Source: Sulfurovum sp. AR
Lineage (GTDB): Bacteria; Campylobacterota; Campylobacteria; Campylobacterales; Sulfurovaceae
NCBI RefSeq assembly: GCF_000296775.1
Contig: NZ_AJLE01000006.1
Location: forward strand, 1 to 64,000
DNA length: 64,000 bases
Direction: 5' to 3'
The notes under the pieces are model-generated. The model worked only from the letters and a program-made list of their open reading frames with translations, ran no database searches and had not been told where the DNA came from. Within the stretch, counting starts at the first letter, position 1; each line of letters starts with the position of its first letter. The translations under genes and the position numbers were made by a program. Positions 8,745-17,797 of the stretch are shown here, in pieces.

Positions 8745-8819
8745 TGGCTCCGGCACCAGGATTCGAACCTGGGACCAAATGATTAACAGTCATCTACTCT
8801 ACCGCTGAGCTATGCCGGA
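8745..8819 (-). tRNA. tRNA-Asn (anticodon GTT)
   Basis: A 75-base cloverleaf with encoded CCA. The acceptor stem is TCCGGCA/TGCCGGA with discriminator G. The anticodon stem GATGA/TCATT closes the loop CTGTTAA, giving anticodon GTT for AAC/AAT. The T-arm is CCAGG-TTCGAAT-CCTGG. All stems pair as expected, so the gene is intact after integration of the element at its 3' end. Confidence 0.97.
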
Positions 8820-8859
8820 ACAATGGTTGAAATAAGCGAGTGCTTGTTTCGTGGGTGAG

Positions 8860-8888
8860 ATTATAGTAAAAAAGTTTTTTAAAGTCAA
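8860..8888 (-). promoter_or_regulatory. Sigma-70-type promoter of tRNA-Asn
   Basis: On the minus strand TTGACT (8888-8883) and TATAAT (8865-8860) are separated by exactly 17 bases, a near-perfect housekeeping promoter. It is placed about 35 bases before the 5' end of the mature tRNA and starts right after the stop codon of the radical SAM gene. Confidence 0.8.
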
Positions 8889-8895
8889 GGATATT

Positions 8896-9852
8896 TTAGG
8901 CTTTTTTGTAAAAATCTACGCCATTTGTTGAAACTTGCTTTATTTTCTTTTCATGGAGAAGATCTTGTACCCTGTTTTGACTCTCATCATCAAAAAGTGC
9001 TTCGATGTCTTCTGCTGTCAAAGGACGTTTCGATAAGGTTTCCAGTATCTCTTCTTCAGAGTAGCTGGAAACGGAGATCTCGGCTTTCTTTCGTGAGGCG
9101 ATGTAGACAGGCAAAGCGCTGTCAAAAAGATGGCTAATCTCCAGCAGTTTTTCATAACTGACAGGTTTTACATCATAGGCAGGCGGTCTGTCTATGGTGC
9201 CTATATCTATACGTGTAGGTTGCAGTTTCAGCAGGTATTCGTTGAGCTTGGCTATCTCTTCTTCGGAGTCATTGAGTGTTTTGACAATGAGTATCTCTAT
9301 GACGAGCGGTCCGTCATATCTGTTTTTAAAGGCTAACATCCCTGCTTTGATCTTCTCGACATCGATACCCTTATGGGAACGGTCAAGTTTTTGCAGGCAT
9401 TTTTGAGTGGCACAGTCCAGAGAGAGTTTCACTTCATCCAGTTTCAGCAGTGCATCCTGTATCTTCATATCATCGATGTTGGCTGCATTGGAAAGGATGA
9501 GTGTCTTGGTCGACCCTTTAAAGGTATTGATCTCATCTATGAGTTCTGAGAGATAGGGGTAGAGCGTGGGTTCACCATTGGCCGTGAGGGTGATGAAGTC
9601 TATATCGCCATGCTCTTTCAGCGCTCCTTTCAGTGCAGTGGTGACTGCTTCTACACTTACGACATCCTCATAGGTATCCATCGTTTTGGCCGGGTCCAGT
9701 TCACAGTAGAGACAGTCAAAATTACACTGTTTTTTACCGGGACTCAGGTCAACCCCTAAAGATTTACCAAAACGTCTGGAATGTATGGGACCGAAGATCA
9801 CCTTTGGTGAGTGTTCAGCGGTAAGCGTTAAACGTTCAGTTTTATCAGACAT
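8896..9852 (-). CDS. Radical SAM protein (COG0731-type)
   Basis: Iron-sulfur enzyme of the radical S-adenosylmethionine superfamily. The CX3CX2C cluster ligands are C43, C47 and C50 in KQCNFDCLYC, followed by the TLTANGEPTLYP glycine-rich SAM-binding segment. The N-terminal VIFGPIHSRRFGKSLGVDLSP stretch is typical of the COG0731 group, which is related to tRNA wybutosine-type enzymes; the actual substrate in bacteria is not known to me. The last 80 residues look like a small helical accessory domain. It overlaps the HD-domain gene by 8 bases, indicating co-translation. Confidence 0.85.
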   Translation of the reverse strand: MSDKTERLTLTAEHSPKVIFGPIHSRRFGKSLGVDLSPGKKQCNFDCLYCELDPAKTMDTYEDVVSVEAVTTALKGALKEHGDIDFITLTANGEPTLYPYLSELIDEINTFKGSTKTLILSNAANIDDMKIQDALLKLDEVKLSLDCATQKCLQKLDRSHKGIDVEKIKAGMLAFKNRYDGPLVIEILIVKTLNDSEEEIAKLNEYLLKLQPTRIDIGTIDRPPAYDVKPVSYEKLLEISHLFDSALPVYIASRKKAEISVSSYSEEEILETLSKRPLTAEDIEALFDDESQNRVQDLLHEKKIKQVSTNGVDFYKKA

Positions 9853-11254
9853 GACTTCTCTTTTTTAGTAATCTTTGACGCTTCTTTTCCAACTTCTTTT
9901 CAAAAGCCTCTACCGTATGCTTATCTACAAGTTTATCACGGTTGTCCAGTTGATACCCCAGTTCTGCTTCAAACTTCAAGAGGGATATCTTCTTATAGAT
10001 TTCCATGATCTTCAGGTTGGTCAATCCTCCCAGAAAATTCCGCATGAGACTCAACTTCTCTCTCAGATAGACTTCCTCACCTATATTACTCATTTGCAAT
10101 TCTGTCAGCTTCTCTTTATAGGTATTGCTGTCGATCAGTTCCAGATCGAACTCTTTGTTAATAAAGTAGTCTGCTACCGTCGTAAAATAGTGACTAAAAG
10201 GTTTCTTGATATTCTGCACTTTTTTTGAACCCCAGAGATACTTCGCCGCGACTTTCTGGAACTCTTTTCTTAAGGCTTCTATCTCATCATCCACAGGCAC
10301 CAGTTTTCCGTCTTCTCTTAATCGGAAGTTCCTGTTAAAAGCCATGGAGATAGCGTTCATAGTATTTTGAAACTCCGTTTTGGCGTTGCTTGAACGGTTA
10401 AGCAGTGCGATAAGCAGCTCTTTGATCTTCATCTTGTCATAATGCACGCTCTCATAGCCAGGTACTGTGAGTGTTTTCAAATACACCAGTTTTCGTATAT
10501 CCTTTACCCGTACTTCACTTTTGATGGAACGCAGCAGGATCTCCTGCAGTTTTTCTTTGGTGTAGATGTTGAGCGAATCGATGATATCGGTCACGCGGTA
10601 CCTGTTCTCATCTGCCAGATCCATCGCCTGACACAAAATAGTTTTACCTGTAATGTTTTGGATCATGATGCCTTTGGATCCAAGGTACTTCTCCTCCAAG
10701 GCAATGGCATTGAGAACATACTGTTTTAAATAGAGATACTCAGGATACTCTTCAAGCTCATGTACACGCTTGACCAAAGAAGCCAAAGCATACTCTCTAA
10801 CATCCTCTGGTAGGTTTTCATAGAATTCATACTTGAGGATACGTCTGAAGTTATTGAGGTTTGCATTAAATCGTAAAGGAGAATCCAAGGTAGCTGAAGC
10901 CTTTTGTAACATCGTATCCAGGATAGTTTCTCCATCATGGCTGAATGCCGTATGACCGATGTCATGCAACAGCCCTACGATCTTTCCTATCTTGAAAAAG
11001 TTCAAGTCGACATCATTACCAAGTTGTCTACTCAGATGGTTCAGTATGTACTCTGTGCTTAGGCCTACTTCCATAGAGTGGCTATAGCGATTTCGAATAC
11101 TGTCTTTGGTACGTTTAGAGAGGTACATAGGGATATCTTTCAGGCGTACGAACACTTTGTGTCCTACGATCCCCAGTTCACATTCTTCGACGGTTTGGAG
11201 CGCCTTTGGCGAGAGTTGAGTAGTGAGCATTGAGCGTTGAGAATTACTCTGCAT
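9845..11254 (-). CDS. HD-domain phosphohydrolase (dGTPase-like)
   Basis: 469-aa metal-dependent phosphohydrolase of the dNTPase-like HD group. Metal ligands are visible as H59 (RYSHSMEV) and the H97-D98 pair in GLLHDIGHTAFSH. The remaining C-terminal 300 residues are helical, as in other members. The natural substrate is unknown; dGTP or another (d)NTP is the usual guess. The first residues (SNSQRSMLTTQLSP) are encoded by the TGAGCGTTGAG-type repeat flanking the neighbouring cassette, and no good ribosome site precedes either the first Met or Met9 (11230), so the native start may have been altered by that insertion. Confidence 0.82.
   Translation of the reverse strand: MQSNSQRSMLTTQLSPKALQTVEECELGIVGHKVFVRLKDIPMYLSKRTKDSIRNRYSHSMEVGLSTEYILNHLSRQLGNDVDLNFFKIGKIVGLLHDIGHTAFSHDGETILDTMLQKASATLDSPLRFNANLNNFRRILKYEFYENLPEDVREYALASLVKRVHELEEYPEYLYLKQYVLNAIALEEKYLGSKGIMIQNITGKTILCQAMDLADENRYRVTDIIDSLNIYTKEKLQEILLRSIKSEVRVKDIRKLVYLKTLTVPGYESVHYDKMKIKELLIALLNRSSNAKTEFQNTMNAISMAFNRNFRLREDGKLVPVDDEIEALRKEFQKVAAKYLWGSKKVQNIKKPFSHYFTTVADYFINKEFDLELIDSNTYKEKLTELQMSNIGEEVYLREKLSLMRNFLGGLTNLKIMEIYKKISLLKFEAELGYQLDNRDKLVDKHTVEAFEKKLEKKRQRLLKKRSHV
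11211..11245. repeat. Flanking repeat of the four-helix-bundle cassette (3' side)
   Basis: On the plus strand this stretch repeats TGAG-type units (GAGTAGTGAGCATTGAGC then GTTGAG). It resembles, in inverted orientation, the block at 11600-11623 on the other side of the small gene. It overlaps the beginning of the HD-domain gene. Confidence 0.55.
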
Positions 11255-11609
11255 AATTTTTCTTTAATGAACCAAGCATTCTTAATAACTCTTTTATTTC
11301 TTTCACCCATGACATACCGGTATTTTTATCGATATATCCAATTTCTATGCCAATATAGGTTTGTGTGATAAGTTCTGCACCCGAACCTTTAGCAATTTCA
11401 ATATAACGTATTTTTTCTTTAGAAGATTCTTTTTCAAGTCCTTCTGCAATATTACTGGCAATGGAAAGGGAACTACGAGTAATTTGATCTTTAAAACCAA
11501 AATCTTTCGAATCAGAAAATAATTTATATACTTCTACAGATAAACGACAAGATCGTTTCCAAACATCCAATCTCTCACATCGCATATTTGCTCCTTTTTC
11601 ATCGCTCAA
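11244..11609 (-). CDS. Four-helix-bundle protein (23S rRNA IVP family)
   Basis: 121-aa protein of the four-helix-bundle family named after the open reading frames in 23S rRNA intervening sequences. Typical features are the WKRSCRLSVEVYKL opening, FGFKDQITRSSLSIASNIAEG and the final helix ending LRMLGSLKKNY. Function is unknown; no catalytic residues are expected. A GGAG ribosome site lies before the ATG at 11609. It is not in an rRNA operon here but between hemE and the HD gene, bracketed by inverted TGAGCGTTGAG-like repeats, as is often seen for dispersed copies. This looks like an inserted cassette. Confidence 0.88.
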   Translation of the reverse strand: MSDEKGANMRCERLDVWKRSCRLSVEVYKLFSDSKDFGFKDQITRSSLSIASNIAEGLEKESSKEKIRYIEIAKGSGAELITQTYIGIEIGYIDKNTGMSWVKEIKELLRMLGSLKKNYAE

Positions 11610-11623
11610 CGCTCATCTCTCAG
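11600..11623. repeat. Flanking repeat of the four-helix-bundle cassette (5' side)
   Basis: Read on the minus strand this is a GCTGAGAGATGAGC then GTTGAGCGATG series, the inverted partner of 11211-11245. Right beside it, palindromic AGAGCTAGAGCTCT and AGCGCAGCGCT occur in the short gap after the hemE stop. Confidence 0.55.
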
Positions 11624-11640
11624 CGCTGCGCTAAAGAGCT

Positions 11641-12690
11641 CTAGCTCTTCGCACTCACTCTCTGACACTCTTTTACGAAATGTTTTGCATTTTCTACCGG
11701 AACGTCCGGGAGGATACCGTGTCCTAGGTTAAAGATGTGTCTTTTACCGCCCATGATCTCCTGGATCGCTTCTACACACGCTGTTGTTGCCTCTTGGGAG
11801 TAGAGTCTACATGGTTCCATATTTCCCTGAAGGACGTATTTATCACCCAGTTTCTCTTTGGCCAAGGCCATAGGTGTTCCCCAGTCCACACCGAATACAT
11901 CAAAGTTCCCATACACCAAACCACGCTCGATAAAGGCTGCAACACCTTTAGGGAACATGATCACAGGGATATGCGGATACTTCTCTTTGAGATATTCAGC
12001 GATCTCCACCATATATTTCCATGAGAACTCGTCATATTTACCCGGTTCGATCGCTGCTGCCCAGGAATCGAAGATCTGTACGACATCCACACCTGCTTGG
12101 ATCTGTTTTTCCATATAAAGCTTCACGACATCGGTGACTTTTCTAAGGATGTTATGGAGAAGTTCAGGATTGGAGTACATCATCTTCTTACAGATATTGT
12201 AGGTTTTAGTCCCCTGCCCCTCTATCATATACGTTGCCAATGTCCAAGGAGCACCGGTAAAACCGATAAGCGCTTTCTCATCACCTCTTGCATCCAGCTG
12301 CTCTCTGAGAAGTGCGATCGTCTCATAGACATAGGTCAGTTTACTTGCCGCCTCTTCACCACCGATGAGTCTATCCAGGTCTTCTTGTGATGTCAGAGGG
12401 TCAGAGAACTTTGGTCCCTCCCCTTTCACAAAACTAAGGTCCATACCCATTTCATCCGGAATAACCAAAATGTCCGAGAACAAGATAGCCGCATCCACAC
12501 CCACGATATCGAGTGGCTGGATGGTTACTTCTGCTGCTTTTTTGGGATCATGACACAAGTTAAGGAAGTTACCTGCTGCGGCACGTACTGCCATGTACTC
12601 CGGCAGATAACGCCCTGCCTGTCTCATCATCCATACCGGTGTATATGGTGTCTCTTTCCCTAGACATGCGTCTACAAAAATTTTGCTCAT
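11641..12690 (-). CDS. hemE: Uroporphyrinogen decarboxylase
   Basis: Removes four carboxyl groups from uroporphyrinogen III to give coproporphyrinogen III in heme synthesis. The 349-aa length is standard. Signature segments are the N-terminal [10 protein letters not shown] and the [16 protein letters not shown] motif, with the catalytic Asp in ILFSDILV. It is followed by the four-helix cassette and preceded by yqhA with only 2 bases between, so it belongs to the gyrA-asd-yqhA-hemE run. The stop codon lies in a palindromic stretch shared with the cassette border. Confidence 0.97.
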   Translation of the reverse strand: MSKIFVDACLGKETPYTPVWMMRQAGRYLPEYMAVRAAAGNFLNLCHDPKKAAEVTIQPLDIVGVDAAILFSDILVIPDEMGMDLSFVKGEGPKFSDPLTSQEDLDRLIGGEEAASKLTYVYETIALLREQLDARGDEKALIGFTGAPWTLATYMIEGQGTKTYNICKKMMYSNPELLHNILRKVTDVVKLYMEKQIQAGVDVVQIFDSWAAAIEPGKYDEFSWKYMVEIAEYLKEKYPHIPVIMFPKGVAAFIERGLVYGNFDVFGVDWGTPMALAKEKLGDKYVLQGNMEPCRLYSQEATTACVEAIQEIMGGKRHIFNLGHGILPDVPVENAKHFVKECQRVSAKS

Positions 12691-12692
12691 TA

Positions 12693-13199
12693 CTATTTAC
12701 CTACTTTCCCTAAAAAATATAATCCTACTGCCAATGCGGTAATAGAAAGTGCAAAATACATCATCTCAATAGGTGTAGCAAAGTTCGTATGCAATACCCT
12801 TTGAAAGAAGTTCACCACAAGTACCATGACGATAACTTTTGCGATCTTGTCTTTAAGCTGGTCAAGTGAATGGATCGCCAGTAATTTACTGCCATTCTTC
12901 CCGCTTGCCTCATCAATATCTGAAATGAAAAGCTCATACAGTCCAAAAGAGAAAATGAACATTACCACGGCGATCAAATAGAGATCCACCGCACCGATGA
13001 TCCCTGCTACGATATCTTCATGAAAGTTTTCAGGGTGTGCATGGGTGAGGATCGTATTGAGTGTATAAACACCGACACTCCAGATATCCATTGAAGCAAC
13101 CACAAAAAGGATCACGGCACCTAGTAAACCAAAAATAACAGCCAAAAGTACGATAAATCTACTTCTCCAGATAGCGCCTTCAAATAGTTTTTCTAACAT
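12693..13199 (-). CDS. yqhA: YqhA family (UPF0114) membrane protein
   Basis: 168-aa inner-membrane protein of unknown function in the UPF0114/YqhA family, with predicted segments near residues 10-32, 55-80, 95-115 and the C-terminus. Start: the ATG at 13199 ([15 protein letters not shown]) overlaps the asd stop as TAATG and gives the conserved family N-terminus; the longer frame would add a non-conserved extension inside asd. The tight linkage to hemE and asd seems to be operon convenience; no function follows from it. Confidence 0.88.
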   Translation of the reverse strand: MLEKLFEGAIWRSRFIVLLAVIFGLLGAVILFVVASMDIWSVGVYTLNTILTHAHPENFHEDIVAGIIGAVDLYLIAVVMFIFSFGLYELFISDIDEASGKNGSKLLAIHSLDQLKDKIAKVIVMVLVVNFFQRVLHTNFATPIEMMYFALSITALAVGLYFLGKVGK

Positions 13200-14236
13200 T
13201 AAGCATTTTCCTCTAGTTTGATCCATTTTTGTGCGATTCTTACTGCATTGGTCGCAGCACCGACTCTTACCTGGTCAGCAACACCCCAAAGATGCAGGAT
13301 ATTCTTCGCATAGATATCTTTTCTGATACGCCCAACATAGGTATCATCTGTATCTGTTGCAGTCAAAGGCATAGGATACTCATTTTTAGACATATCATCT
13401 ACCACCTTGACATTTTCAAAGTTACCTAATGCTTCTCTTGCTTCGTCTACATTCACATCTACATTCTCATCAAATGTGATCGTGATAGATTCAGAGTGGC
13501 TTCTTAAAACCGGTACACGCACACAAGTTGCAGATACGGCAAAGTCGCTATGCATGATCTTGTTGGTTTCGTTGACCATTTTCATCTCTTCTTTGGTGTA
13601 ACCGTTTTCCTGAGGCACATCAATATGAGGAATGACATTGAGTGCGATACGGTGTGCAAATGCTTCGACTTTTGCATCATCCAGTGTAAAGTTGAAAAAA
13701 GCCTGCATTTGCCGTACTAGCTCTTCCATCCCTTTTTTACCTGCACCACTTACGGCCTGGTAGGTACTTACATCCACTCTTTTGATCCCATAGAGGTCAT
13801 GAAGCGGCTTGAGAAGCTGTACCATTTGAATGGTAGAACAGTTAGGGTTCGCGATGATACCTGACTCTTTCCAAAGTGCGATGTCTCCAGGGTTCACTTC
13901 AGGCACTACCAGTGGTATATTCGGATCCATTCTGAAGTGAGAGGTATTGTCAATGACCACTGCCCCAGACTCTACTGCATACTTCGCATAATGTGCAGAG
14001 ATACTTCCACCGGCTGAAAAGAACGCGATATCTATGTTGCGTCCTTCAAATACCTCTTCAGTGAGTTCTTCTATCTTGTACTCATTCCCTTGAAACTCTA
14101 TCGTTTCACCTGCAGATTTTGCACTTGCCAAAGGTAAAAGATCTCCTACGGGAAAGTTTACCTCTTCCAACACTCTAAAAAGCTCTTCACCTACGGCACC
14201 GCTTGCACCGACTACTGCTACGTTATATTTCTTCAC
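13199..14236 (-). CDS. asd: Aspartate-semialdehyde dehydrogenase
   Basis: NADPH-dependent enzyme forming aspartate semialdehyde for lysine, threonine, methionine and diaminopimelate. The 345-aa protein carries the GASGAVGEE nucleotide motif (10-18), the catalytic C133 in NPNCSTIQM and the SGAGKKG phosphate-binding segment. The frame begins one base after the gyrA stop, so the two are transcribed together. Confidence 0.97.
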   Translation of the reverse strand: MKKYNVAVVGASGAVGEELFRVLEEVNFPVGDLLPLASAKSAGETIEFQGNEYKIEELTEEVFEGRNIDIAFFSAGGSISAHYAKYAVESGAVVIDNTSHFRMDPNIPLVVPEVNPGDIALWKESGIIANPNCSTIQMVQLLKPLHDLYGIKRVDVSTYQAVSGAGKKGMEELVRQMQAFFNFTLDDAKVEAFAHRIALNVIPHIDVPQENGYTKEEMKMVNETNKIMHSDFAVSATCVRVPVLRSHSESITITFDENVDVNVDEAREALGNFENVKVVDDMSKNEYPMPLTATDTDDTYVGRIRKDIYAKNILHLWGVADQVRVGAATNAVRIAQKWIKLEENA

Positions 14237-14237
14237 G

Positions 14238-16730
14238 CTATTCTAATCCTAATGTATTATCTGTTTCTTCACCGTCATTCTCATCCGGTATCTCTTCTTT
14301 TTGGCATTTAGCAATGCTCACCACTCTATCTTTTGCATCTACGTTGACGATCTTCACACCTGATGTGTTACGCCCCGCTTTACGTATGGTTTCCATATCT
14401 ACACGTATCATTTTACCGATACTCGTCAGACACATGAGGTCTTTGTCTTCTTCTACGAACACTACGCCGACCACATCACCTGTTTTAGGTGTGAGCTTCA
14501 TAGAGATGACCCCTTTACCCGCACGGTTCTGTTCACGGTACTCACTTGCAGTGGTACGTTTACCCAGACCTTTTTCACTGATCATCAGCAATTCATCTTC
14601 TTCATTCTCGATGGTTGTAGCACCACATACATGATCACCCTCTATCTTGAACTTGATCGCAGTTACACCACGTGATACTCTACCGATCTCTCTTGCATCT
14701 TCCACTTTAAATCTGATACAAAGACCCTTTTTCGTTGCAACGAAGAGCCATTTCGTATCTGGCTTCACGATCTTCGCATCAACTAACGCATCATTTTCGT
14801 CAAGATTGATCGCTCTTACACCATTGCTTCTGATGTTTGAGTACTCTGAGAGGTTGGTTCTCTTCACGATACCGTTTTGGGTAAAGAAGACCAATCCTTT
14901 GTCCGCTTCAAAATCCTCCGTAGGGATGATCGCCATGATCTTCTCATCCTGCTGAAGGTTGATAAGATTCACCACCGCTTTACCTTTGGCGGTACGAGAT
15001 CCCTCTGGGATACGATAGACTTTGAGCCAGTAGAGCTGTCCTCTGTCTGTAACGAACATGAGTGTATCATGCGTATTGGAGGTAAAGAACTTCTCGATGA
15101 AGTCATCATCATAGGTCGTCACAGCGATCTTACCTTTACCGCCACGGTGCTGCTTCTCGTACTGTTTCACAGGTACACGTTTGATATATCCACGGTGTGT
15201 GATCGTCACAACCATCGGCTCATTTGGAATAAGATCTTCAATATCGATATCATCATAGTCATCTACGATCTCTGTACGGCGTGGTGTGGTGTATTTTTCA
15301 CGGATCTCTACAAGCTCCTCACGGATGATCGCATTGATCTTCTCTTCACTTTTCAGGATGGCTTCAAGTTCTGCAATGAGTTTGAGCAATTCATTCAACT
15401 CATTCTCGATCTTCTCAATCTCAAGACCTGTAAGACGTCTAAGTCTCATCTCCAGGATCGCTTTTGCCTGTATCTCTGAAAGCTTGAAACGTGACATAAG
15501 ACTCTCTCTGGCTTCCACATCATCAGCAGAAGCACGGATGATCTTGATCACTTCATCGATGTTATCTACAGCGATCTTGAGACCTTCCAAGATGTGTGCT
15601 CTTGCTCTTGCTTTTTCAAGGTCGAAGATCGTTCTTCGGATCACGACTGTTTTTCTATGTTTCAAGAAAAGGTCGAAGAGCTCCATGAGATTAAAGACTT
15701 TTGGCTCTTTATCTGCGATCGCAAGCATGATGATACCAAACGTCACTTGCATCTGAGTGCTTTTGAAAAGGTTGTTCAGTACGATCTCACTCATCGCATC
15801 ACGTTTCAGCTCGATCACCACACGGATACCTTCTCTATCCGACTCATCACGAAGTTCCGAGATCCCCTCTATCTGTTTGTCACGTACAAGCTGTGCAATG
15901 TTCTCTATAAGTCTGGATTTATTGACCTGGAAAGGCAGTTCATCGATGATGATGATCTCTTTGGAACCTTTTTGTTCTATGTGTGTCTTCGCACGCACTT
16001 TGATACGCCCGCGTCCCGTTGTATAAGCATCTGTGATACCCTTACGACCGAAGATAATACCACCTGTCGGGAAGTCAGGCCCCTGAACGACCTTCATCAT
16101 ATCTTCTACCGTTGTGTTCGGGTTATCGATACGCATAACCAGTGCATCTACCAATTCATCCAGTCTGTGTGGAGGAATGTTCGTGGCCATACCGACCGCG
16201 ATACCGCTTGAACCGTTCAGAAGCAGGTTCGGGACACGCGAAGGGAGTACATCAGGTTCCTGCATGGAATCATCATAGTTCGGTACAAAGTCTACCGTAT
16301 CTTTTTCAAGGTCAGAGAGAAGCTCTTCAGCGATCTTTGTCATACGTGCTTCAGTATATCTCATCGCTGCAGCATTGTCACCATCGATCGAACCGAAGTT
16401 CCCTTGGCCATCCACAAGCGGTGCCTGCATAGAAAAGTCTTGTGCCATACGTACAAGTGCGTCATAGACTGAAGAGTCACCGTGTGGGTGATACTTACCG
16501 ATCACATCCCCGACAATACGTGCAGATTTTTTATACGGACTTCTATGCGAAAGACTGAGATCGTTCATCGCATAGAGGATCCTTCTGTGTACAGGTTTCA
16601 ACCCGTCTCTCGCATCAGGTAATGCTCTACCAATGATGACGCTCATAGAGTAGTCAAGGTAACTTGACTTCATACTATCTTCAATTAACACTTGTCCGGT
16701 ATTTTGTTGCTCTTCAAACAGATCGCTCAT
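14238..16730 (-). CDS. gyrA: DNA gyrase subunit A
   Basis: Breakage-reunion subunit of gyrase, 830 aa with the start at 16730 (MSDLFEEQ), which has an AAGGAA site six bases upstream; the longer frame to 16775 lacks one. The catalytic tyrosine is Y125 in [10 protein letters not shown], and the C-terminal pinwheel carries the GyrA box (HRGGKGK). In the quinolone-determining region the sequence is [11 protein letters not shown]86 and D90 (equivalent to E. coli S83 and D87) are the susceptible-type residues. It heads the asd-yqhA-hemE transcription unit. Confidence 0.98.
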   Translation of the reverse strand: MSDLFEEQQNTGQVLIEDSMKSSYLDYSMSVIIGRALPDARDGLKPVHRRILYAMNDLSLSHRSPYKKSARIVGDVIGKYHPHGDSSVYDALVRMAQDFSMQAPLVDGQGNFGSIDGDNAAAMRYTEARMTKIAEELLSDLEKDTVDFVPNYDDSMQEPDVLPSRVPNLLLNGSSGIAVGMATNIPPHRLDELVDALVMRIDNPNTTVEDMMKVVQGPDFPTGGIIFGRKGITDAYTTGRGRIKVRAKTHIEQKGSKEIIIIDELPFQVNKSRLIENIAQLVRDKQIEGISELRDESDREGIRVVIELKRDAMSEIVLNNLFKSTQMQVTFGIIMLAIADKEPKVFNLMELFDLFLKHRKTVVIRRTIFDLEKARARAHILEGLKIAVDNIDEVIKIIRASADDVEARESLMSRFKLSEIQAKAILEMRLRRLTGLEIEKIENELNELLKLIAELEAILKSEEKINAIIREELVEIREKYTTPRRTEIVDDYDDIDIEDLIPNEPMVVTITHRGYIKRVPVKQYEKQHRGGKGKIAVTTYDDDFIEKFFTSNTHDTLMFVTDRGQLYWLKVYRIPEGSRTAKGKAVVNLINLQQDEKIMAIIPTEDFEADKGLVFFTQNGIVKRTNLSEYSNIRSNGVRAINLDENDALVDAKIVKPDTKWLFVATKKGLCIRFKVEDAREIGRVSRGVTAIKFKIEGDHVCGATTIENEEDELLMISEKGLGKRTTASEYREQNRAGKGVISMKLTPKTGDVVGVVFVEEDKDLMCLTSIGKMIRVDMETIRKAGRNTSGVKIVNVDAKDRVVSIAKCQKEEIPDENDGEETDNTLGLE

Positions 16731-16802
16731 GCATTTCCTTGTTGTGTAAAAAATTGTATTGATTGTATCTAACATCGGCTTAAATAAAAAGGCTAAAAAG
16801 CG

Positions 16803-16834
16803 CTTAAAATGGACGCTAGGTGTCTTAAAATGGA
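16803..16834. promoter_or_regulatory. Direct repeat between gyrA and exbB, with a downstream -10
   Basis: CTTAAAATGGA occurs at 16803-16813 and again at 16824-16834, exactly 21 bases apart (two helical turns), on the strand reading toward exbB. A TATAAT box follows at 16863-16868, about 30 bases before the exbB start. The spacing suggests a dimeric regulator site upstream of exbB, or downstream of the gyrA promoter on the other strand. The protein involved is unknown. Confidence 0.45.
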
Positions 16835-16899
16835 TTTAACATAGTTTTAACACTATATTCTATATAATGCAGGCTAAATTCATATATTGAGGAAAAATA

Positions 16900-17343
16900 G
16901 TGCCAATTGAACAACTGAAAGATATCGTAGATTATGGGATCATAGGATTTCTCTTTTTCTTAAGTTTTATTACCTTTGCCTTTGCTATTGAAAGAGTACT
17001 TTTCTACCGTGGGCTCAAAGTAACAGACTATAAAAATAAAACCGCGTTGGAACTTGACATTTCAAAACGTTTGGCAACCATTGCTTCTATCGGTTCAAAT
17101 GCCCCATATATAGGACTGCTTGGTACAGTACTTGCTATCATCCTTACATTCTATATCATAGGTGACCAACAAGATACGATCAACCCCGGTGAGATCATGA
17201 AACACTTGGCACTCGCATTGAAAGCGACCGCAGCCGGACTGGTCGTAGCGATCCCTGCAACGGTTATCTATAATGCACTGCTTACAAGAGTGGATACCAT
17301 CTTGGCCAAATGGGAAATTGCACAGGATCCAAACGCAGTATGA
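16900..17343 (+). CDS. exbB: ExbB-type proton channel subunit (MotA/TolQ/ExbB family)
   Basis: 147-aa inner-membrane protein using the proton gradient to energise TonB-type transport. The start is a GTG at 16900 with GAGGAAAA upstream. Three membrane segments are visible, near residues 12-32, 60-85 (APYIGLLGTVLAIILTFYI) and 103-125, with the conserved proline-rich loop. It is shorter than enterobacterial ExbB, as usual in this phylum. The end overlaps exbD by ATGA. No tonB gene follows in this window. Confidence 0.9.
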   Translation: MPIEQLKDIVDYGIIGFLFFLSFITFAFAIERVLFYRGLKVTDYKNKTALELDISKRLATIASIGSNAPYIGLLGTVLAIILTFYIIGDQQDTINPGEIMKHLALALKATAAGLVVAIPATVIYNALLTRVDTILAKWEIAQDPNAV

Positions 17344-17717
17344 GGAGAGAACGCTTTGACAAAATGAATGTCGTACCATTCATAGATATTGTACTTGTTC
17401 TACTGGTCATCGTACTTGCAACAGCTACGTTTGTAGAAAATCGAGCCCTCAAAGTGGACCTTCCGAGTGCCAGTTCTAAAAAAAGCGAAGAGAAGAAAAA
17501 TATCCAAATTGCTGTCAATAAAGAAGGGGTCTACTCTTATGAAAAAGAGGTCTTGAGTCTTGACCTCATCAAAGAAAGACTGATGAAACTTGATCCCAAA
17601 AAGGATCTTATCTCACTGCGTATGGATAAAAGCAGTGAATTTCGGTACTTTGTGGATATTATAGATATTCTTAAAACCAAAGGTTTTGAGAATATTTCGA
17701 TCATTACGAAACAGTAA
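17340..17717 (+). CDS. exbD: ExbD-type biopolymer transport protein
   Basis: 125-aa partner of ExbB with one membrane helix (residues about 10-31) containing the conserved proton-path Asp in FIDIVLVLL, and a periplasmic C-terminal domain. Start: the ATG at 17340 overlaps the exbB stop (ATGA) and gives MRRERFDKMNVVPFID, the family N-terminus; the longer frame runs back into exbB. It is followed by the structured inverted repeat region. Confidence 0.9.
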   Translation: MRRERFDKMNVVPFIDIVLVLLVIVLATATFVENRALKVDLPSASSKKSEEKKNIQIAVNKEGVYSYEKEVLSLDLIKERLMKLDPKKDLISLRMDKSSEFRYFVDIIDILKTKGFENISIITKQ

Positions 17718-17797
17718 TTACTTCAGCATTGATACCCTCCTGGTTTATACCGGGGATCTCTCTTATTTAAACCCATATTACTTCTGACATTTTATTT

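Larger units (their letters stand above)
4122..8819. mobile_element. Small tRNA-Asn-associated integrative element (left end uncertain)
   Basis: A P4-type tyrosine integrase lies immediately beyond the 3' end of tRNA-Asn and reads away from it, the classic geometry of an element integrated in a tRNA 3' end. Further in are an AlpA-like small regulator and three proteins without obvious housekeeping function, all on the minus strand and AT-rich with many Asn, Ile and Lys codons. No capsid, tail, relaxase or transposase genes are visible. The tRNA-side boundary is clear at 8745. The other boundary is not: no duplicate of the tRNA end was seen down to 4073, so the true element could extend past the window to include the sugar genes. 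Confidence 0.7.

Noticed and set aside
14877-15479. 200-codon open frame opposite gyrA
   Set aside because: Antisense to a fully conserved gyrA and with no ribosome site or protein-like composition; it is a shadow of codon bias.
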